From Nitrososphaerota archaeon (GTDB lineage Archaea; Thermoproteota; Nitrososphaeria; Nitrososphaerales; CADDZS01), in contig JAJPHP010000076.1 of assembly GCA_021325255.1 (NCBI GenBank), positions 26,090 to 90,089 on the forward strand: 64,000 nucleotides of DNA, in the 5' to 3' direction. Below are positions 36,091 to 45,630 of this stretch, in pieces. The position numbers were made by a program, and so were the translations under genes. Numbering within the stretch: the stretch's first letter is position 1; every line of letters begins with the position of its first letter. The notes under the pieces were generated by a model. The model saw nothing but the letters and a program-made list of their open reading frames with translations. It was not told the origin of the DNA and did no database searches.

Positions 36091-36188
36091 TCGAGCCTAA
36101 TTTCTTCTTTGACGAATTTTCCAGTCCTTTTGATAATCACTTCTTACCCTGGTGGACGGATTCCTTCTCGGGGCGCTACAGGTCGTAG

Positions 36189-37334
36189 CTAGACGCCCTG
36201 TCCTACGGATTGTATGATTGATTTGTAGGCAAAGTAGGCGGGCTCTCGCGAGTTAAAGAAAGAAGGACTAGGTATCGATCCGTCAGAGTAGTATCCTGAA
36301 AAGTCGTTTGTATAAAATGGAATGATCATCGATGCGTTGATCTGACTATGGGCAAAGTTGCAGATTTCCTGAATCCACGTCGCATCAGTCTGAGCCCTCG
36401 AAGAGTCGTACACTGCACTCCCATCAGTACTCCAAGTCTCCGCTATCCAGACTGACTTTCCTCCACTTCCCAACATACTCAGAAACTTCGCGGTGCTCAC
36501 CATGCCAGAGGAAGAGTAGATATCAAAACCAATGAACGAGATTGCTGGAATCTTTTCCACGCCTTGCAGGTAGGGAACATACATCTGGGGGTTGCTCCCC
36601 AGGCTGTCTGCAGCGACAGAGATGCCTACCTTTGTATTCGGAGAAACTGACAATACCGCAGAGGCCAATCTGTTTGTGAGGGCTAGCCAGCTGCTCGTGC
36701 TCTGGAATTGAGGGTTCGTTCTAGAGTCAGACACCAAATCAACGTACCAGCCAGGTTCTTTGATCACGATGTAGTAATCTGGATGGTAAGCCGAGGCGAG
36801 TGTAGTGACTCGCTTTATCCAAGCTGACTGGAATTGATCCCAGGGAAGCTGACCGCCGTGCCTGTAGCTTTCGGCCGCCGCGTCGGCGATAATCAACTTT
36901 AATCCGGCGCTTCGCACGGACTGTATTGTCGAATTCATTTGCGAAATTTCTGCTTGATTGTTAAAAAGCCACGGATCATAGTCCAAGTCGACTCTTATCG
37001 AATCAATCCCTGTCGATGCCAGCATCTTCAGGTCTGCGCTGATTATTAGAGGTGAGTTGTGCATCGCGTTATCGTAAGACGCAGTTTGGAGAACCGCACC
37101 GAAACCCATCGAAGTTGCGTTCTGCTGAACCGGAGTCGAGTTTCCCTGAGAAATGAATGATTGCGGAGACTGCGCAGTTGGACCTGTGATGGAAGTCGTC
37201 CTGTAGCCGTACGACACTGAGCAGAAGCAGGAACCGAGATACAAAGCCGTAATCAAGGCGGAAAGAAGCAGAAACGTCATTCTTCCCTTGGGCGTAGGCT
37301 CTCGATTCCACCTCATCATTCCGCGGTGTGTCAC
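36189..37334 (-). CDS. Secreted TIM-barrel glycosidase-like protein, soluble paralogue
   Basis: A 381-aa paralogue of the protein at 20917-22293, with a signal/anchor helix at about residues 20-40 but without the C-terminal stalk and membrane helix. The same barrel motifs appear in order: GAVLQTASYDN, IRVDLDYDPWL, IIADAAAESYR, YYIVIKEPGWY (E193), VGISVAADSLG, IGFDIYSSS and VWIAETWSTDG (E299). The lysine before the putative acid/base glutamate is again present, so it is a family trait and not a one-off mutation. Several upstream ATGs (residues 1, 6, 7, 19) are possible starts. Likely acts on surface or environmental glycans; the exact GH family is not assigned. Confidence 0.66.
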   Translation of the reverse strand: MTHRGMMRWNREPTPKGRMTFLLLSALITALYLGSCFCSVSYGYRTTSITGPTAQSPQSFISQGNSTPVQQNATSMGFGAVLQTASYDNAMHNSPLIISADLKMLASTGIDSIRVDLDYDPWLFNNQAEISQMNSTIQSVRSAGLKLIIADAAAESYRHGGQLPWDQFQSAWIKRVTTLASAYHPDYYIVIKEPGWYVDLVSDSRTNPQFQSTSSWLALTNRLASAVLSVSPNTKVGISVAADSLGSNPQMYVPYLQGVEKIPAISFIGFDIYSSSGMVSTAKFLSMLGSGGKSVWIAETWSTDGSAVYDSSRAQTDATWIQEICNFAHSQINASMIIPFYTNDFSGYYSDGSIPSPSFFNSREPAYFAYKSIIQSVGQGV

Positions 37335-37489
37335 AACATGGTGTGCCAGTTCACACTATTAACGGAAATGAATTGGAGATAGCATGATGAGAACAGATAT
37401 ACTTCTAAATCTGAATTTCGGTACTTTGGGGCGTTGATACGTCCAAGGACCATCATTCTTGCTAGAGTGGGCAAAATTGAAGGAGCAGT

Positions 37490-38185
37490 TTACTTTGAGA
37501 GTATCCCTTTCATGGTGTAGTAATTCTGGATCATGCCGTAGTAATCCTCCTTCAAAGCATACCGCACGATGCCAGCTGAAAGCTTGCCCATGAAGAGAAT
37601 CGAGCGCCACCCGAAGAGGTCCCTGTACCCCTTCCCTCCCCACAGCGCAGAGCGCCTGAGGTTCAATGGATGTCTTCCCTTGACAGGGATTCTGACCCAC
37701 TTGCCATAGTTCAGAGCGTGCTGCCCTATCTGGTAATCCTCCCAGCTCCTCACCCACTTTGACGGATGCCAGCTTCGGAACACGTCAGTCCTGAGGATCG
37801 CGTCCCAGCATCCGTAGCTCCTCTCTCCTCTCTGAAGTTCCCTGGGCTTACCCTCGTAGTTTATCATCCCCTCCACTCCCACGACCCCCGGAGTGATGTA
37901 TGATTTCAACAGGTCAAACCAGCCCTCCTCCACCTCGACGTCGTCGTCCAGAGTGACGACCCAAGGGGTTTGTGCTTTTTGAAAGAGAAGGTAGCGCGAG
38001 TAAGATACGGGAGAGCTCACATCTAGCAGAATCCGGTTCGCCGGTATCGAGCCATTCTGTATGTTCCTCCGCGCAGAAACCAGGGCGCGTTCCTTGTTCC
38101 TTGTGGATACGAGCACGTCAACGCTCTGCAACTCGTCGCTCGAATACGATGACATTTCTTTTGGTGCTCTCCCCTTTGCTCTCAC
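37490..38185 (-). CDS. GT2-like glycosyltransferase
   Basis: A 231-aa GT-A type transferase. VDVLVSTRNKERALVSARRN forms the first strand and loop, ILLDVSSPVSYSRYLLFQKA lies in place of the usual nucleotide contact, the metal motif is VTLDDDVEVEEGWFDLL, and a late acidic motif VRSWEDYQIGQHAL matches the ED motif. It has no membrane segment. The start could be the ATG at 38155 (residue 11). It is shorter than most GT2 enzymes, with a compact C-terminus. It is monocistronic and on the far edge of the glycan region. Confidence 0.77.
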   Translation of the reverse strand: MRAKGRAPKEMSSYSSDELQSVDVLVSTRNKERALVSARRNIQNGSIPANRILLDVSSPVSYSRYLLFQKAQTPWVVTLDDDVEVEEGWFDLLKSYITPGVVGVEGMINYEGKPRELQRGERSYGCWDAILRTDVFRSWHPSKWVRSWEDYQIGQHALNYGKWVRIPVKGRHPLNLRRSALWGGKGYRDLFGWRSILFMGKLSAGIVRYALKEDYYGMIQNYYTMKGILSK

Positions 38186-38691
38186 GATTCATCATGATCT
38201 CAATCGAAGAAGTGGAGCAATTTGCACCGCAAGATTTCGCTCGGCGTAACAAGCCAATAAAAGTTTAGGGTCAAAGCGAAAAGGGCAAAGTCGAATCTTA
38301 GAAATTGGATCATCTCTGTGTGATGTCTCACATACCCTCGACTTTTCGAAACAAAGAGGGAGGAAAGATTTGTGCATCTATGTCCAACTTGGATGAACAA
38401 CGCGCGCCAGGCGATGTAGGCAACCCAATCTATGGAGCAAATCGAATCTTCTCAACAGAATCAACCGGTAGCACTGATTAAGGCTCTCACCCGGACCATG
38501 TGTTATCGTGAGCGGATCCTAAGAGCTGAATACATCTCCAGTTAGGACAGGAGAGGCTGCGTCAGCATTTGGTCGACCATGAACAGAAACTCGGTCTGCT
38601 GGCAGCCCACACAAAAGAACGAGGAACATGGTGCCTCTTGCTTTTACGAGAGCGACCCAAATCCCCCACATCTGAGGAACAGCTCTCACCG
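38186..38691. other. Intergenic region, no clear gene
   Basis: Frames of 60-90 codons here are shadows or lack domain features. No RNA gene recognised. Confidence 0.2.
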
Positions 38692-39066
38692 CTAGCGATT
38701 GTTTTGGAGATCGCGAAGCATCTGCTCGAACTGCTCCTTGGTGATCTCTCCTCTCGCATACCTTTCTCTCAGAGTCTGGAGCGCGGGGTCGTAACGTGGG
38801 TAGTAGTATCCACCGCCGTAGTACCGCCTGCGCCAAGGGAAGAATAGCCATCGCACACCCAAGAAGATTATGAAGATTACAAAGAGGAAGCTCCAGAATC
38901 CGAAGAAGGGAAAAGGGAAGAAGAACAAGTACGGGCGCGGAAACGTTGCTCCAAAGATTGAGGGACCAAAGATCAACGAAAGAAGGGCGACCACTCCAAT
39001 GAGGAGAAACAATGCTCCGATGGCTATCCAAATCCACCTGAAGGGACGGAAGAAGAAAGATGCCAA
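38692..39066 (-). CDS. SHOCT-domain membrane protein
   Basis: A 124-aa protein with two membrane helices (about 12-35 and 48-72, the second very Phe-rich). A Tyr/Gly-rich cytoplasmic linker follows, then a C-terminal SHOCT domain (DPALQTLRERYARGEITKEQ, about 93-120), a short helical-hairpin oligomerisation module. It lies 46 nt downstream of the padR gene on the same strand, so it is probably the regulated partner of PadR. SHOCT proteins next to PadR regulators are common, but their role, probably in membrane stress, is not defined. Confidence 0.8.
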   Translation of the reverse strand: MASFFFRPFRWIWIAIGALFLLIGVVALLSLIFGPSIFGATFPRPYLFFFPFPFFGFWSFLFVIFIIFLGVRWLFFPWRRRYYGGGYYYPRYDPALQTLRERYARGEITKEQFEQMLRDLQNNR

Positions 39067-39112
39067 TTCCTTTGGAATTCGACTCCTTTGGATAGGGACC
39101 CTTTCCTTCCCT

Positions 39113-39544
39113 TTACTCGCCGAGTCTCTTGAGCCTTTCGCCGAGTTCCTTTAGCCTTGCTCCGTAGCTTGCGAGTTTCGAGCGGTCAACCTTTGAGAGA
39201 TCTTCAAAGTATGATATATACCCGCCAATCTCTCCGAGCATGTCCTCCACTCCGCGAGGAGTCTGTTGGAATGGCATGCCGAAGGGCCACTCCATCTCCG
39301 ATTTGCCCTTTTCCGTGATTTGATACCTTCCATCGCCCATCTTGGTAACCAATCCTTCCGTTGCCATTTCGTCGAGCATTGGGTAAATTGAACCTGGTGA
39401 GGGACGCCAACCTCCCCAGCTCATTCGCTCAATCTCATCCATGATCTCAGCGCCGTTCTTCGGCCCTCTGGACACGATAGCGAGGACCCAGGGCCTCAGC
39501 CAGCCTCGCCTGTGACCTCCTCTCCAAGCTCTAAAACCGAACAT
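39113..39544 (-). CDS. PadR-family transcriptional regulator
   Basis: A 143-aa repressor-type regulator. The winged-helix core starts LRPWVLAIVSRGPKNGAEIM and continues with WRPSPGSIYPMLDEMATEGL, the PadR recognition helix, and KMGDGRYQITEKGKSEM as the wing. The C-terminal ~50 residues form a coiled-coil dimerisation helix (VDRSKLASYGARLKELGERL). Two tandem copies of a palindrome sit between its TATA box and the ATG, so autorepression is very likely. The SHOCT gene follows 46 nt downstream. The inducing signal is unknown. Confidence 0.92.
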   Translation of the reverse strand: MFGFRAWRGGHRRGWLRPWVLAIVSRGPKNGAEIMDEIERMSWGGWRPSPGSIYPMLDEMATEGLVTKMGDGRYQITEKGKSEMEWPFGMPFQQTPRGVEDMLGEIGGYISYFEDLSKVDRSKLASYGARLKELGERLKRLGE

Positions 39545-39548
39545 AACT

Positions 39549-39574
39549 ACCGATATCGAATAACCGATATCGAA
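39549..39574 (-). promoter_or_regulatory. Tandem PadR operator over the padR start site
   Basis: ACCGATATCGAA occurs twice (39549-39560 and 39563-39574), with starts 14 bp apart. Each copy contains the perfect palindrome CGATATCG. On the minus strand they lie just downstream of a CTATATG box (about 39576-39582) and immediately upstream of the padR ATG. A bound PadR dimer would therefore block transcription start. The assignment to PadR is inferred from position and the A/T-rich palindrome. Confidence 0.7.
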
Positions 39575-39582
39575 ACATATAG

Positions 39583-40295
39583 ACTTTGCTGTGAGGTTCT
39601 GTTGCGTCTGATGGACTCCAACAATAACTTTCGATGTGTTGAATGTCTAATCATGCCGGCGCTGGCCATGCGAAGCAAGAGCCTACTTCGTTTCGATAAC
39701 TCTTTGATCGGGTCTCTGCTGGTAACATTGTTATCCTCTCGGATACTGTCCTATGCTCCCTTGCCTTTCGCTCATGCTCTAACTAGCTCTGCTTCGAGGA
39801 ACTAGAATCTGGATTCATCATTTTCTGGCTAAATATCTGGAGTGTATCAGTGCCGGAATTGCGGTAAGCTTCGCTCGATTCAAGATAAGGTGAGGCCTCT
39901 TCGTATTCATTCGATCCAATGATGCGAATTCCTACCGTGTTTTGTATTCGAAGGGCCATTCTCTCCTTTTCTTTATATACTCTCAATAGTCGTAGCCGTC
40001 ACATACGCGAGCGGGGTACCGCATGTCTAACATGGTTTGGCGGCCTGAATTCAATTGTACCCCTTGTGTGTGGGTAGCCAAAGAGTAGTGCCTTTCAGGG
40101 ACAAGAAAATTGCGAGTCTTTGACGGGGAACACATGTCTTTGAAAGCTAGACAAAAACCCGGAGAATTCAACCGAGTATTACTGATTAGAAAATAGCTTA
40201 CTCGCTCTGTCCCAGACACTTTCGAGCAGACATTCGAGTCCTATCCAGGGATAAGAATACCCTCACCTTCGACCCCAGCACCTGCTCGCTTGATT
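39583..40295. other. Intergenic region with a possible promoter
   Basis: A strong TATA-like element on the minus strand (TATATAAAG, near 39972-39980) precedes a 58-codon frame (39783-39959). The box is only about 17 nt from that ATG, too close for a transcript to include it. A small RNA or a shorter peptide is possible. Nothing else recognised. Confidence 0.25.
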
Positions 40296-40332
40296 ATTAT
40301 ATTGGTGAAGTTTTTCCATACGCAGAAACAGT

Positions 40333-41718
40333 TTGACCAGCTCCTCCTCCAAAGGCGTCCCAGAAAGTGTCAGGAAAGCATGGGAATTTGCCAAGAGAAA
40401 CCAGACCAAATTCATCAACGACCTCTGCAAGCTCGTGAGCCAGCCGAGCGTCTCTGCAAAAAATCAGGGGTTGAAAGAGTGCGCCGAACTTGTTAGGGCG
40501 ATGATGAGTGAGCTCGGCATCAAAGCACGAATGATTGAGGTTCCGGGAGCTCCGCATGTGGTCTACGGAGAGCTCAAGTCTGGGCAAAAGGGCACGAAGA
40601 CCCTCGTAATCTACAACCACTACGACGTGCAACCAGTGGAGCCGCTGGACGAGTGGAAGAGCGATCCATTCGAACCAAGGGTTTTCGGCGGAAAAATCTT
40701 CGGGCGGGGAGTTGGCGACGACAAGGGAGAAATCGTGGCCCGATTCAAGGCAATCGAGTCTATACAAAACTCCGGGGGCAAGGTCTCGCCCAACCTGAAG
40801 TGGGTCATCGAGGGCGAGGAGGAAGTGGGCAGTCCACATTTTCACCAATTCGTTCTGAAAAACAGGAACCTATTCCGCGGAGACGGATGCCTCTGGGAGG
40901 GTGGAGATCGCTCGGCGCGCGGCACGCCAGAAGTACACCTTGGCGTCAAGGGCCTTTTGTACGTCGAGTTCAGTCTGAAGGTGGGAAAGAAGGATCAGCA
41001 TTCGATGTACGGGCCGATCGCCCCAAATCCCGCGTGGAGGCTTGTGAACCTCCTGAGCACGATAAGAGATAGAAATGGCAAGATCCTCATCAAAGGATTC
41101 TACGACGATGTTGCAAAACCCACGCCCGAAGAAAAGCGCCTCCTGCATGAGAACGAGTTCGACAGCGAAGAGCTCAGAAAAGCACTCCAGCTGGACTACC
41201 TCCTGGAGGAAAAGACAGATGAACAGACCGTCACGAAGCTGCTTTACTCGCCCACGGCAAACATCGCAGGATTTGGATCCGGTTACTTGGGAGAGGGATC
41301 TAAAACCATCGTGCCGAGAGAGGCATTTGTCAAGATGGATTTTCGCCTGGTGGCGAACATGCGAGCTGACGACATATTAGCAAGGCTACGAAGACACCTC
41401 AAAGAGAATGGGTTTGAAGATGTCAGACTGACTATCCATTCAAGAGAGGACCCGGCAAAGACCAACGTAGCAAGCTATATCGCGCAGACGCTGATAAGAT
41501 GCACAGAGATGGTGTACGGAAGGAGGCCAAATGTCTGGCCCACGATCGCCGGAACAGGCCCGCTCTCACTTTTCACCAACAAGCTCAAACTCCCTACAGC
41601 GATGGGACTCGGCGTATCCTATCCGGGCTCGAGTTTCCACGCGCCAAACGAGCATATTCTGGTCGACCACTATGCAAAGGCGATCAGGCAGTTGATTTGC
41701 CTTTTCTCGACTTTCTGA
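40333..41718 (+). CDS. M20-family metallopeptidase (dipeptidase/carboxypeptidase)
   Basis: A 461-aa cytosolic zinc peptidase. Metal-binding motifs are in order: VIYNHYDVQPVEP (H and D), FGRGVGDDKGEIV (bridging Asp), WVIEGEEEVGSPHF (catalytic Glu pair), WEGGDRSARG, and a C-terminal SYPGSSFHAPNEHI supplying the last His. The dimerisation/lid domain starts near residue 207 (HLGVKGLLYVEFSLKVGK). It matches the M20 subgroup of dipeptidases and carnosinase-like peptidases, about 450 aa. The TTG start at 40333 lies about 30 nt after TATTATATTG, compatible with a nearly leaderless mRNA. Substrate not known. Confidence 0.92.
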   Translation: MTSSSSKGVPESVRKAWEFAKRNQTKFINDLCKLVSQPSVSAKNQGLKECAELVRAMMSELGIKARMIEVPGAPHVVYGELKSGQKGTKTLVIYNHYDVQPVEPLDEWKSDPFEPRVFGGKIFGRGVGDDKGEIVARFKAIESIQNSGGKVSPNLKWVIEGEEEVGSPHFHQFVLKNRNLFRGDGCLWEGGDRSARGTPEVHLGVKGLLYVEFSLKVGKKDQHSMYGPIAPNPAWRLVNLLSTIRDRNGKILIKGFYDDVAKPTPEEKRLLHENEFDSEELRKALQLDYLLEEKTDEQTVTKLLYSPTANIAGFGSGYLGEGSKTIVPREAFVKMDFRLVANMRADDILARLRRHLKENGFEDVRLTIHSREDPAKTNVASYIAQTLIRCTEMVYGRRPNVWPTIAGTGPLSLFTNKLKLPTAMGLGVSYPGSSFHAPNEHILVDHYAKAIRQLICLFSTF

Positions 41719-41723
41719 AGCTC

Positions 41724-42449
41724 TTAACTTGAGAGGTCATCCTCGCCGAGCGGTGAGCGCTTTCTGTAGAAGGTATCTCCGCTCGCATCCTCGACCGTAT
41801 CGAGAAAGCCTTGGGCAACGAGGGTGTGGCAGGCAGAGTCAACTGCATCGGGATCTAGGTCGACCTTGAACATCTTCTCGACTTCCTCCTCAATCTGGAA
41901 TACGCCCTTGTCCTGCATGTCTCCCATCACGTAGAGTATCCTACCTTCCAAAGTGTCATTGCTCGGAGAGGGGGACTTTGGCAGCTCGATTCCGATCTTT
42001 CCCGATTTGATCAGATTGATGACTCTTGCCCAATCTTTGAGATCCTTTTTTCTGCTCCCGCCTGAAATATCCTCGATAAATTCTGCCTTCTTTTCGGTCC
42101 CGCCCTCATCCCTCCACCTGATTTTGAGCGAGGGCCTTCGGATAATGTGCTCCCTCCCTTCTTCGAGTTCAAGTCCGCGAAGTGGTATCGAAAGATTGTA
42201 CTTGTTTGGGGCAATCCTGTTCAGGTCGTCCACATCTGCAAATCTTAGTCCAGCTGTGTCGCGGGGAAACGGAGTGAGCAAGAGGTCCTGTTCTTGGTTT
42301 GCGACTACGAAGAGCAGTCTAAGGTTCGTGAGGATCAGCGTGCCCTGCATCTTCCCACCAACATCGGAAGCGCCGCTCATTGTGACGCTCTGATCCTGGG
42401 CAAGGATGATTTCCTTCGCTTCCTCGTTTGGCAGTCCGCTACTATCCAT
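41724..42449 (-). CDS. PH-like plus winged-helix protein
   Basis: A 241-aa cytosolic protein. The first ~150 residues form a PH/GRAM-like beta-barrel (KMQGTLILTNLRLLFVVANQ is the typical 'L-x-L-T-n-x-R-L' strand, followed by a PLRGLELEEGRE strand). Residues ~165-235 form a winged-helix-like domain (LEGRILYVMGDMQDKGVFQI to LVAQGFLDTVE). Proteins combining these parts are a feature of Nitrososphaeria and other archaea, with unknown role. The stop faces the M20 gene's stop 6 nt away. No catalytic motif seen. Confidence 0.62.
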   Translation of the reverse strand: MDSSGLPNEEAKEIILAQDQSVTMSGASDVGGKMQGTLILTNLRLLFVVANQEQDLLLTPFPRDTAGLRFADVDDLNRIAPNKYNLSIPLRGLELEEGREHIIRRPSLKIRWRDEGGTEKKAEFIEDISGGSRKKDLKDWARVINLIKSGKIGIELPKSPSPSNDTLEGRILYVMGDMQDKGVFQIEEEVEKMFKVDLDPDAVDSACHTLVAQGFLDTVEDASGDTFYRKRSPLGEDDLSS

Positions 42450-42603
42450 TAGAAATGCTACAGATCCTTTTGAATGAATATACAGGATTTAAGCGAATCT
42501 AGCATCATACTTTGAAACTTACTATTTCTGTCAAGTTGGAAGTCAATAAGCGAAATTGAGCTGACACTTCTTTTCTTCCTACGCAATACAGCAATAGTTC
42601 GAT

Positions 42604-43194
42604 CTACTCTGCAAGTCTTTCCTTGTAGTGCTGTCGAAACTTGCTCAGTTTTGGCGCGATTACTATCTGGCAATAGGGTTGCTCCGCATTGTTCTTGAAA
42701 TATTCCTGGTGGTACTCCTCAGCCTTGTAAAAGGCCTTGAGCGGAACGACCTGAGTTACTATTGGGTCTTGGTGCGCGTTGCCCGAGTTTACCTCAGCGA
42801 TCACCTTTTCGGCGGTCTTTCTCTGTTCCTCGTTCCCGTAGAATATCACAGACCGGTACTGCGTACCAACGTCAGCGCCCTGCCTGTTCAGTGTCGTGGG
42901 ATCATGAATTGAGAAGAAAATTTCCAAAATGTCTCTGAAGGATATAGTACGCGGATCAAATGTCACCTGCACGACTTCGGCGTGCCCCGTAGTGTCTGTG
43001 CATACCTGTTGATAAGTTGGATTTGGGACACTGCCTCCAGAGTACCCGGATTCTACGCCTGTCACGCCTTTGAGCTGCGAGAAGACAGCTTCGGTGCACC
43101 AGAAGCATCCTCCACCGAGCGTCGCCACCTCTAAACCACCTTGAGATGCCGTCTCGCTGCCTGACCGTGATTGTGCTTTGCTCAATGTTGTCAC
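42604..43194 (-). CDS. msrA: Peptide methionine sulfoxide reductase A
   Basis: Reduces methionine-S-sulfoxide in proteins, using cysteine chemistry. The catalytic GCFWC motif (first Cys is the nucleophile) is followed by [41 protein letters not shown], and a C-terminal [15 protein letters not shown] whose Cys can resolve the disulfide. The frame extends to a GTG at 43230, but a TATA box (43217-43223) lies there. It points to a leaderless start at the GTG at 43194, giving 196 aa, the usual family size. No msrB is adjacent. It is a stand-alone oxidative-repair gene. Confidence 0.93.
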   Translation of the reverse strand: MTTLSKAQSRSGSETASQGGLEVATLGGGCFWCTEAVFSQLKGVTGVESGYSGGSVPNPTYQQVCTDTTGHAEVVQVTFDPRTISFRDILEIFFSIHDPTTLNRQGADVGTQYRSVIFYGNEEQRKTAEKVIAEVNSGNAHQDPIVTQVVPLKAFYKAEEYHQEYFKNNAEQPYCQIVIAPKLSKFRQHYKERLAE

Positions 43195-43216
43195 ATTCAA
43201 ATTTCTGCTCCGCCGG

Positions 43217-43223
43217 TATAAAC
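43217..43223 (-). promoter_or_regulatory. TATA box of msrA
   Basis: GTTTATA on the minus strand is centred 26 nt before the GTG at 43194. It overlaps the upstream extension of the ORF and so decides the start. Confidence 0.55.
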
Positions 43224-43424
43224 GCTTCACCCTCTCTCAGGTCAAGCGCGAATTGAGAAGTAGGGAGACTGAACTTCGATTGTCATTGGGAGCATTTGGC
43301 ACATCTTCTCTTCTCCTGCAATGGGCGCGCGGATTTGTTGCACTTACGAGTATGATTTGCAAAATCGCAACGTTGATGAGCGTGAGGTAGGCTGACAAAA
43401 GAAAGGGGGGTTATCGACTATCTA

Positions 43425-44462
43425 TTGGGGAGTATCACTACAATACTCGTTGCAATGGAGGATGTGGTTCTCCGGATTACCGAAGAAGGTGGTCGATTCA
43501 AGAGTCTCGAGGAACGACTAACATCAACCTCGCCGCAGTGCTTAGCCAATGACTCTTCTAATGAGAGTATTGTGTACTGTGGGACTCTTGAAAACGGTCT
43601 CTGGAAGAGTGAAGATGTTGGCTCCACATGGAAGAAGGTGGATCTTGGAGTCGAGTCGCAAAGCGTTACCTCGCTCGCAGTCAGCAATCTGGAGAGACCA
43701 AATGGATTTGGCGTTGTCTACGTGGGGATGGAGCCGAGCATGATCCTCAAGTCAAAAGACGGTGGCTCTTCGTGGGAGAACAAGGAGAGTCTTACAAAGC
43801 TCCCGTCTTCAAAGAACTGGAGCTTTCCGCCTCGGCCTTATACAAATCACGTGCGCTTTATTGCCCTAGATCCAGATCAAGCAGGAAAATTATACGTGGC
43901 CATAGAAGCTGGGGCACTAGTGAGAAGCTTCGACGGAGGCACAACCTGGAGTGACCGTGTGGTAAGTGGACCTTACGACACCCACACCCTTGCTACGCAC
44001 AAACGTGCTCCCGGCCGGCTCTACTCGTCTGCTGGGGACGGCTACTTTGAGAGTTTAGACGGAGGAGATAATTGGAAGAGGAACGTGGATGGGCTCGGGG
44101 TCCACCAATACCTCTATGGCATCGCCGTCGACCCAAATGAACCGGATACGATAATCGTATCGGCATCCAGCGGACCTTGGAGGGCGCACTCTCAAAGCGA
44201 TGCGGAGTCTGTAATTTATCGAAGATCTGTCGGAGAGAAAGAATGGACGCCGCTGGGAAGTGGATTGCCCGAACCTGAGGGGACTATTGTCAGCATTCTC
44301 GCGGGCGGGCCCTCTGGCGGCGGCGAATTCTATGCTGCTAACAACAAGGGAATCTACCGCTCAAACGACTCCGGGTTGAGCTGGGTGCGCCAAAGTATCC
44401 CTTGGAAGGATTCTTACCTGTCTCAGCACGCATGGAGCATTTGTGTTATAGAGACTAGCTGA
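43425..44462 (+). CDS. BNR/sialidase-like beta-propeller protein
   Basis: A 345-aa soluble protein made of BNR/Asp-box repeats: GLWKSEDVGSTWKKV, MILKSKDGGSSWENK, ALVRSFDGGTTWSDR, YFESLDGGDNWKRN and GIYRSNDSGLSWVRQ. These give a five- to seven-bladed propeller of the VPS10/exo-alpha-sialidase type. It lacks a signal peptide and the RIP motif and catalytic Arg triad of true sialidases, so a binding or sensor role is more likely. The TTG start keeps the first strand (ITTILVAMED). Similar single-gene propellers are widespread in archaea and soil bacteria, with no assigned function. Confidence 0.75.
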   Translation: MGSITTILVAMEDVVLRITEEGGRFKSLEERLTSTSPQCLANDSSNESIVYCGTLENGLWKSEDVGSTWKKVDLGVESQSVTSLAVSNLERPNGFGVVYVGMEPSMILKSKDGGSSWENKESLTKLPSSKNWSFPPRPYTNHVRFIALDPDQAGKLYVAIEAGALVRSFDGGTTWSDRVVSGPYDTHTLATHKRAPGRLYSSAGDGYFESLDGGDNWKRNVDGLGVHQYLYGIAVDPNEPDTIIVSASSGPWRAHSQSDAESVIYRRSVGEKEWTPLGSGLPEPEGTIVSILAGGPSGGGEFYAANNKGIYRSNDSGLSWVRQSIPWKDSYLSQHAWSICVIETS

Positions 44463-44541
44463 GTCTTAGCGAGCAAATCTCCCGCACTTGCAACCGAGTA
44501 TGAAAGAAGGCTATACCGAGTGCCCTAACTAAACCCTAATC

Positions 44542-45630
44542 CTAGGGCGAGAAGGACTTGTCCAGAGCCTCGTTCAATGCCAAGCACGAGCTGATGAGGG
44601 CTAGATGCGTGAAGGCTTGAGGAAAATTCCCGAGCGCCTCACCAGTTGGACCGACCTCTTCAGAATAGAGTCCAAGGTGGTTTGCGTAGGTGAACATTTC
44701 TTCAAGATACCTTCGGGCTTCCTGCAATTTTCCTGCCCTTGTCAGGGCTTCGACCAGCCAGAAGCTGCAGATAGAGAACGTACCCTCAGTCCCCTTCAAG
44801 CCATCCGAGGCTGCAGTTTCAATTCTGTATCTGTAAAGATGTGGCTCGTTCATTAGCTCTCTTTGCATTCTTTCAATCGTCTTGACCATGCGCTCGTCAT
44901 AGCCGACGGTGAATCCGGTGAGAGAGATCGAGAGTGCGCTCGCGTCGATAGCGTCCCCACCGTAGTACTGAACAAAGCTCTGGTTCTCTTCGCTCCATCC
45001 CTTTTCCATGATTTCATTGTACACAGTGTCCCTTAGATTCCTCCATTGCTCCAATGGTGCGGGCAAACTCTGCTGTTCTGCAATCTTGATTGCTCGATCA
45101 AAAGCGACCCAAATCATCAAGCGTGAGTGGAGGAAATCCCTCTTACCTCCCCTGACCTCCCAGATCCCTTCGTCCTTGTTTTGCCAATTCTTTGACAACC
45201 ACTCCATCATTTTGCCCATTGATTTGAATCCGCCGTACTTGACTCCTCTTTGCTTTGCGAAGATGTGCGCGGCATCCAGAGTTTCGCCATAAACATCTAG
45301 CTGTTCCTGCTTGTATGCGTCGTTTCCTATTCTTACAGGACTGCTATTGCGGTAGCCTTCGAGATGACCAAGGATCTCCTCATTCATCTTGTGACCTCCC
45401 TCGATGGTAAACATCGGCTGCATGTGTCCTCCTTGTGACTCTTCAACGCGATCTAAGAACCATTTGGCAAAATCAGTGGCTTCTTCATAGAGGCCAAGTT
45501 TCAACAAGCTGTTGAGAGTGAAAGCGGAATCTCTTAGCCAAGTGAATCGATAGTCCCAGTTGCGCTCGCCGCCGATTCCTTCGGGAAGGCTTGTCGTCGG
45601 GGCAGCGACGATTGCACCGGTTGGGGGCAT
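44542..45630 (-). pseudogene. GH15 glucoamylase/trehalase, C-terminal part after a frameshift
   Basis: The catalytic (alpha/alpha)6-barrel part of a GH15 enzyme. It has GIGGERNWDYRFTWLRDSAF, a region with the general acid (GLKGTEGTFSICSFWLVEAL), and the general base region EEVGPTGEALGNFPQAFTHL. The reading frame continues from the upstream half; its apparent ATG at 45630 is only a by-product of the frameshift. With one C removed from the five-C run at 45623-45627 (GGGGG on the plus strand) the text reads TYAPTGAIVAAP across the join, as in intact family members. GH15 enzymes hydrolyse alpha-glucans or trehalose; archaeal acidophile members include trehalases. Confidence 0.85.

Noticed and set aside
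39783..39959. 58-codon minus-strand ORF behind a strong TATA box
   Set aside because: The TATA box is only about 17 nt from the ATG, so a transcript would begin after it. Kept as a possible promoter only.
43425..44462. Annotation of the BNR protein as a sialidase
   Set aside because: Asp boxes are present, but the RIP motif and catalytic arginine triad are not; propeller shape alone does not support enzyme function.
45604..45630. ATG at 45630 as a genuine start of a second GH15 gene
   Set aside because: The residues on both sides form one continuous GH15 sequence once a single base is removed, so the ATG is a frameshift artefact and not a start.
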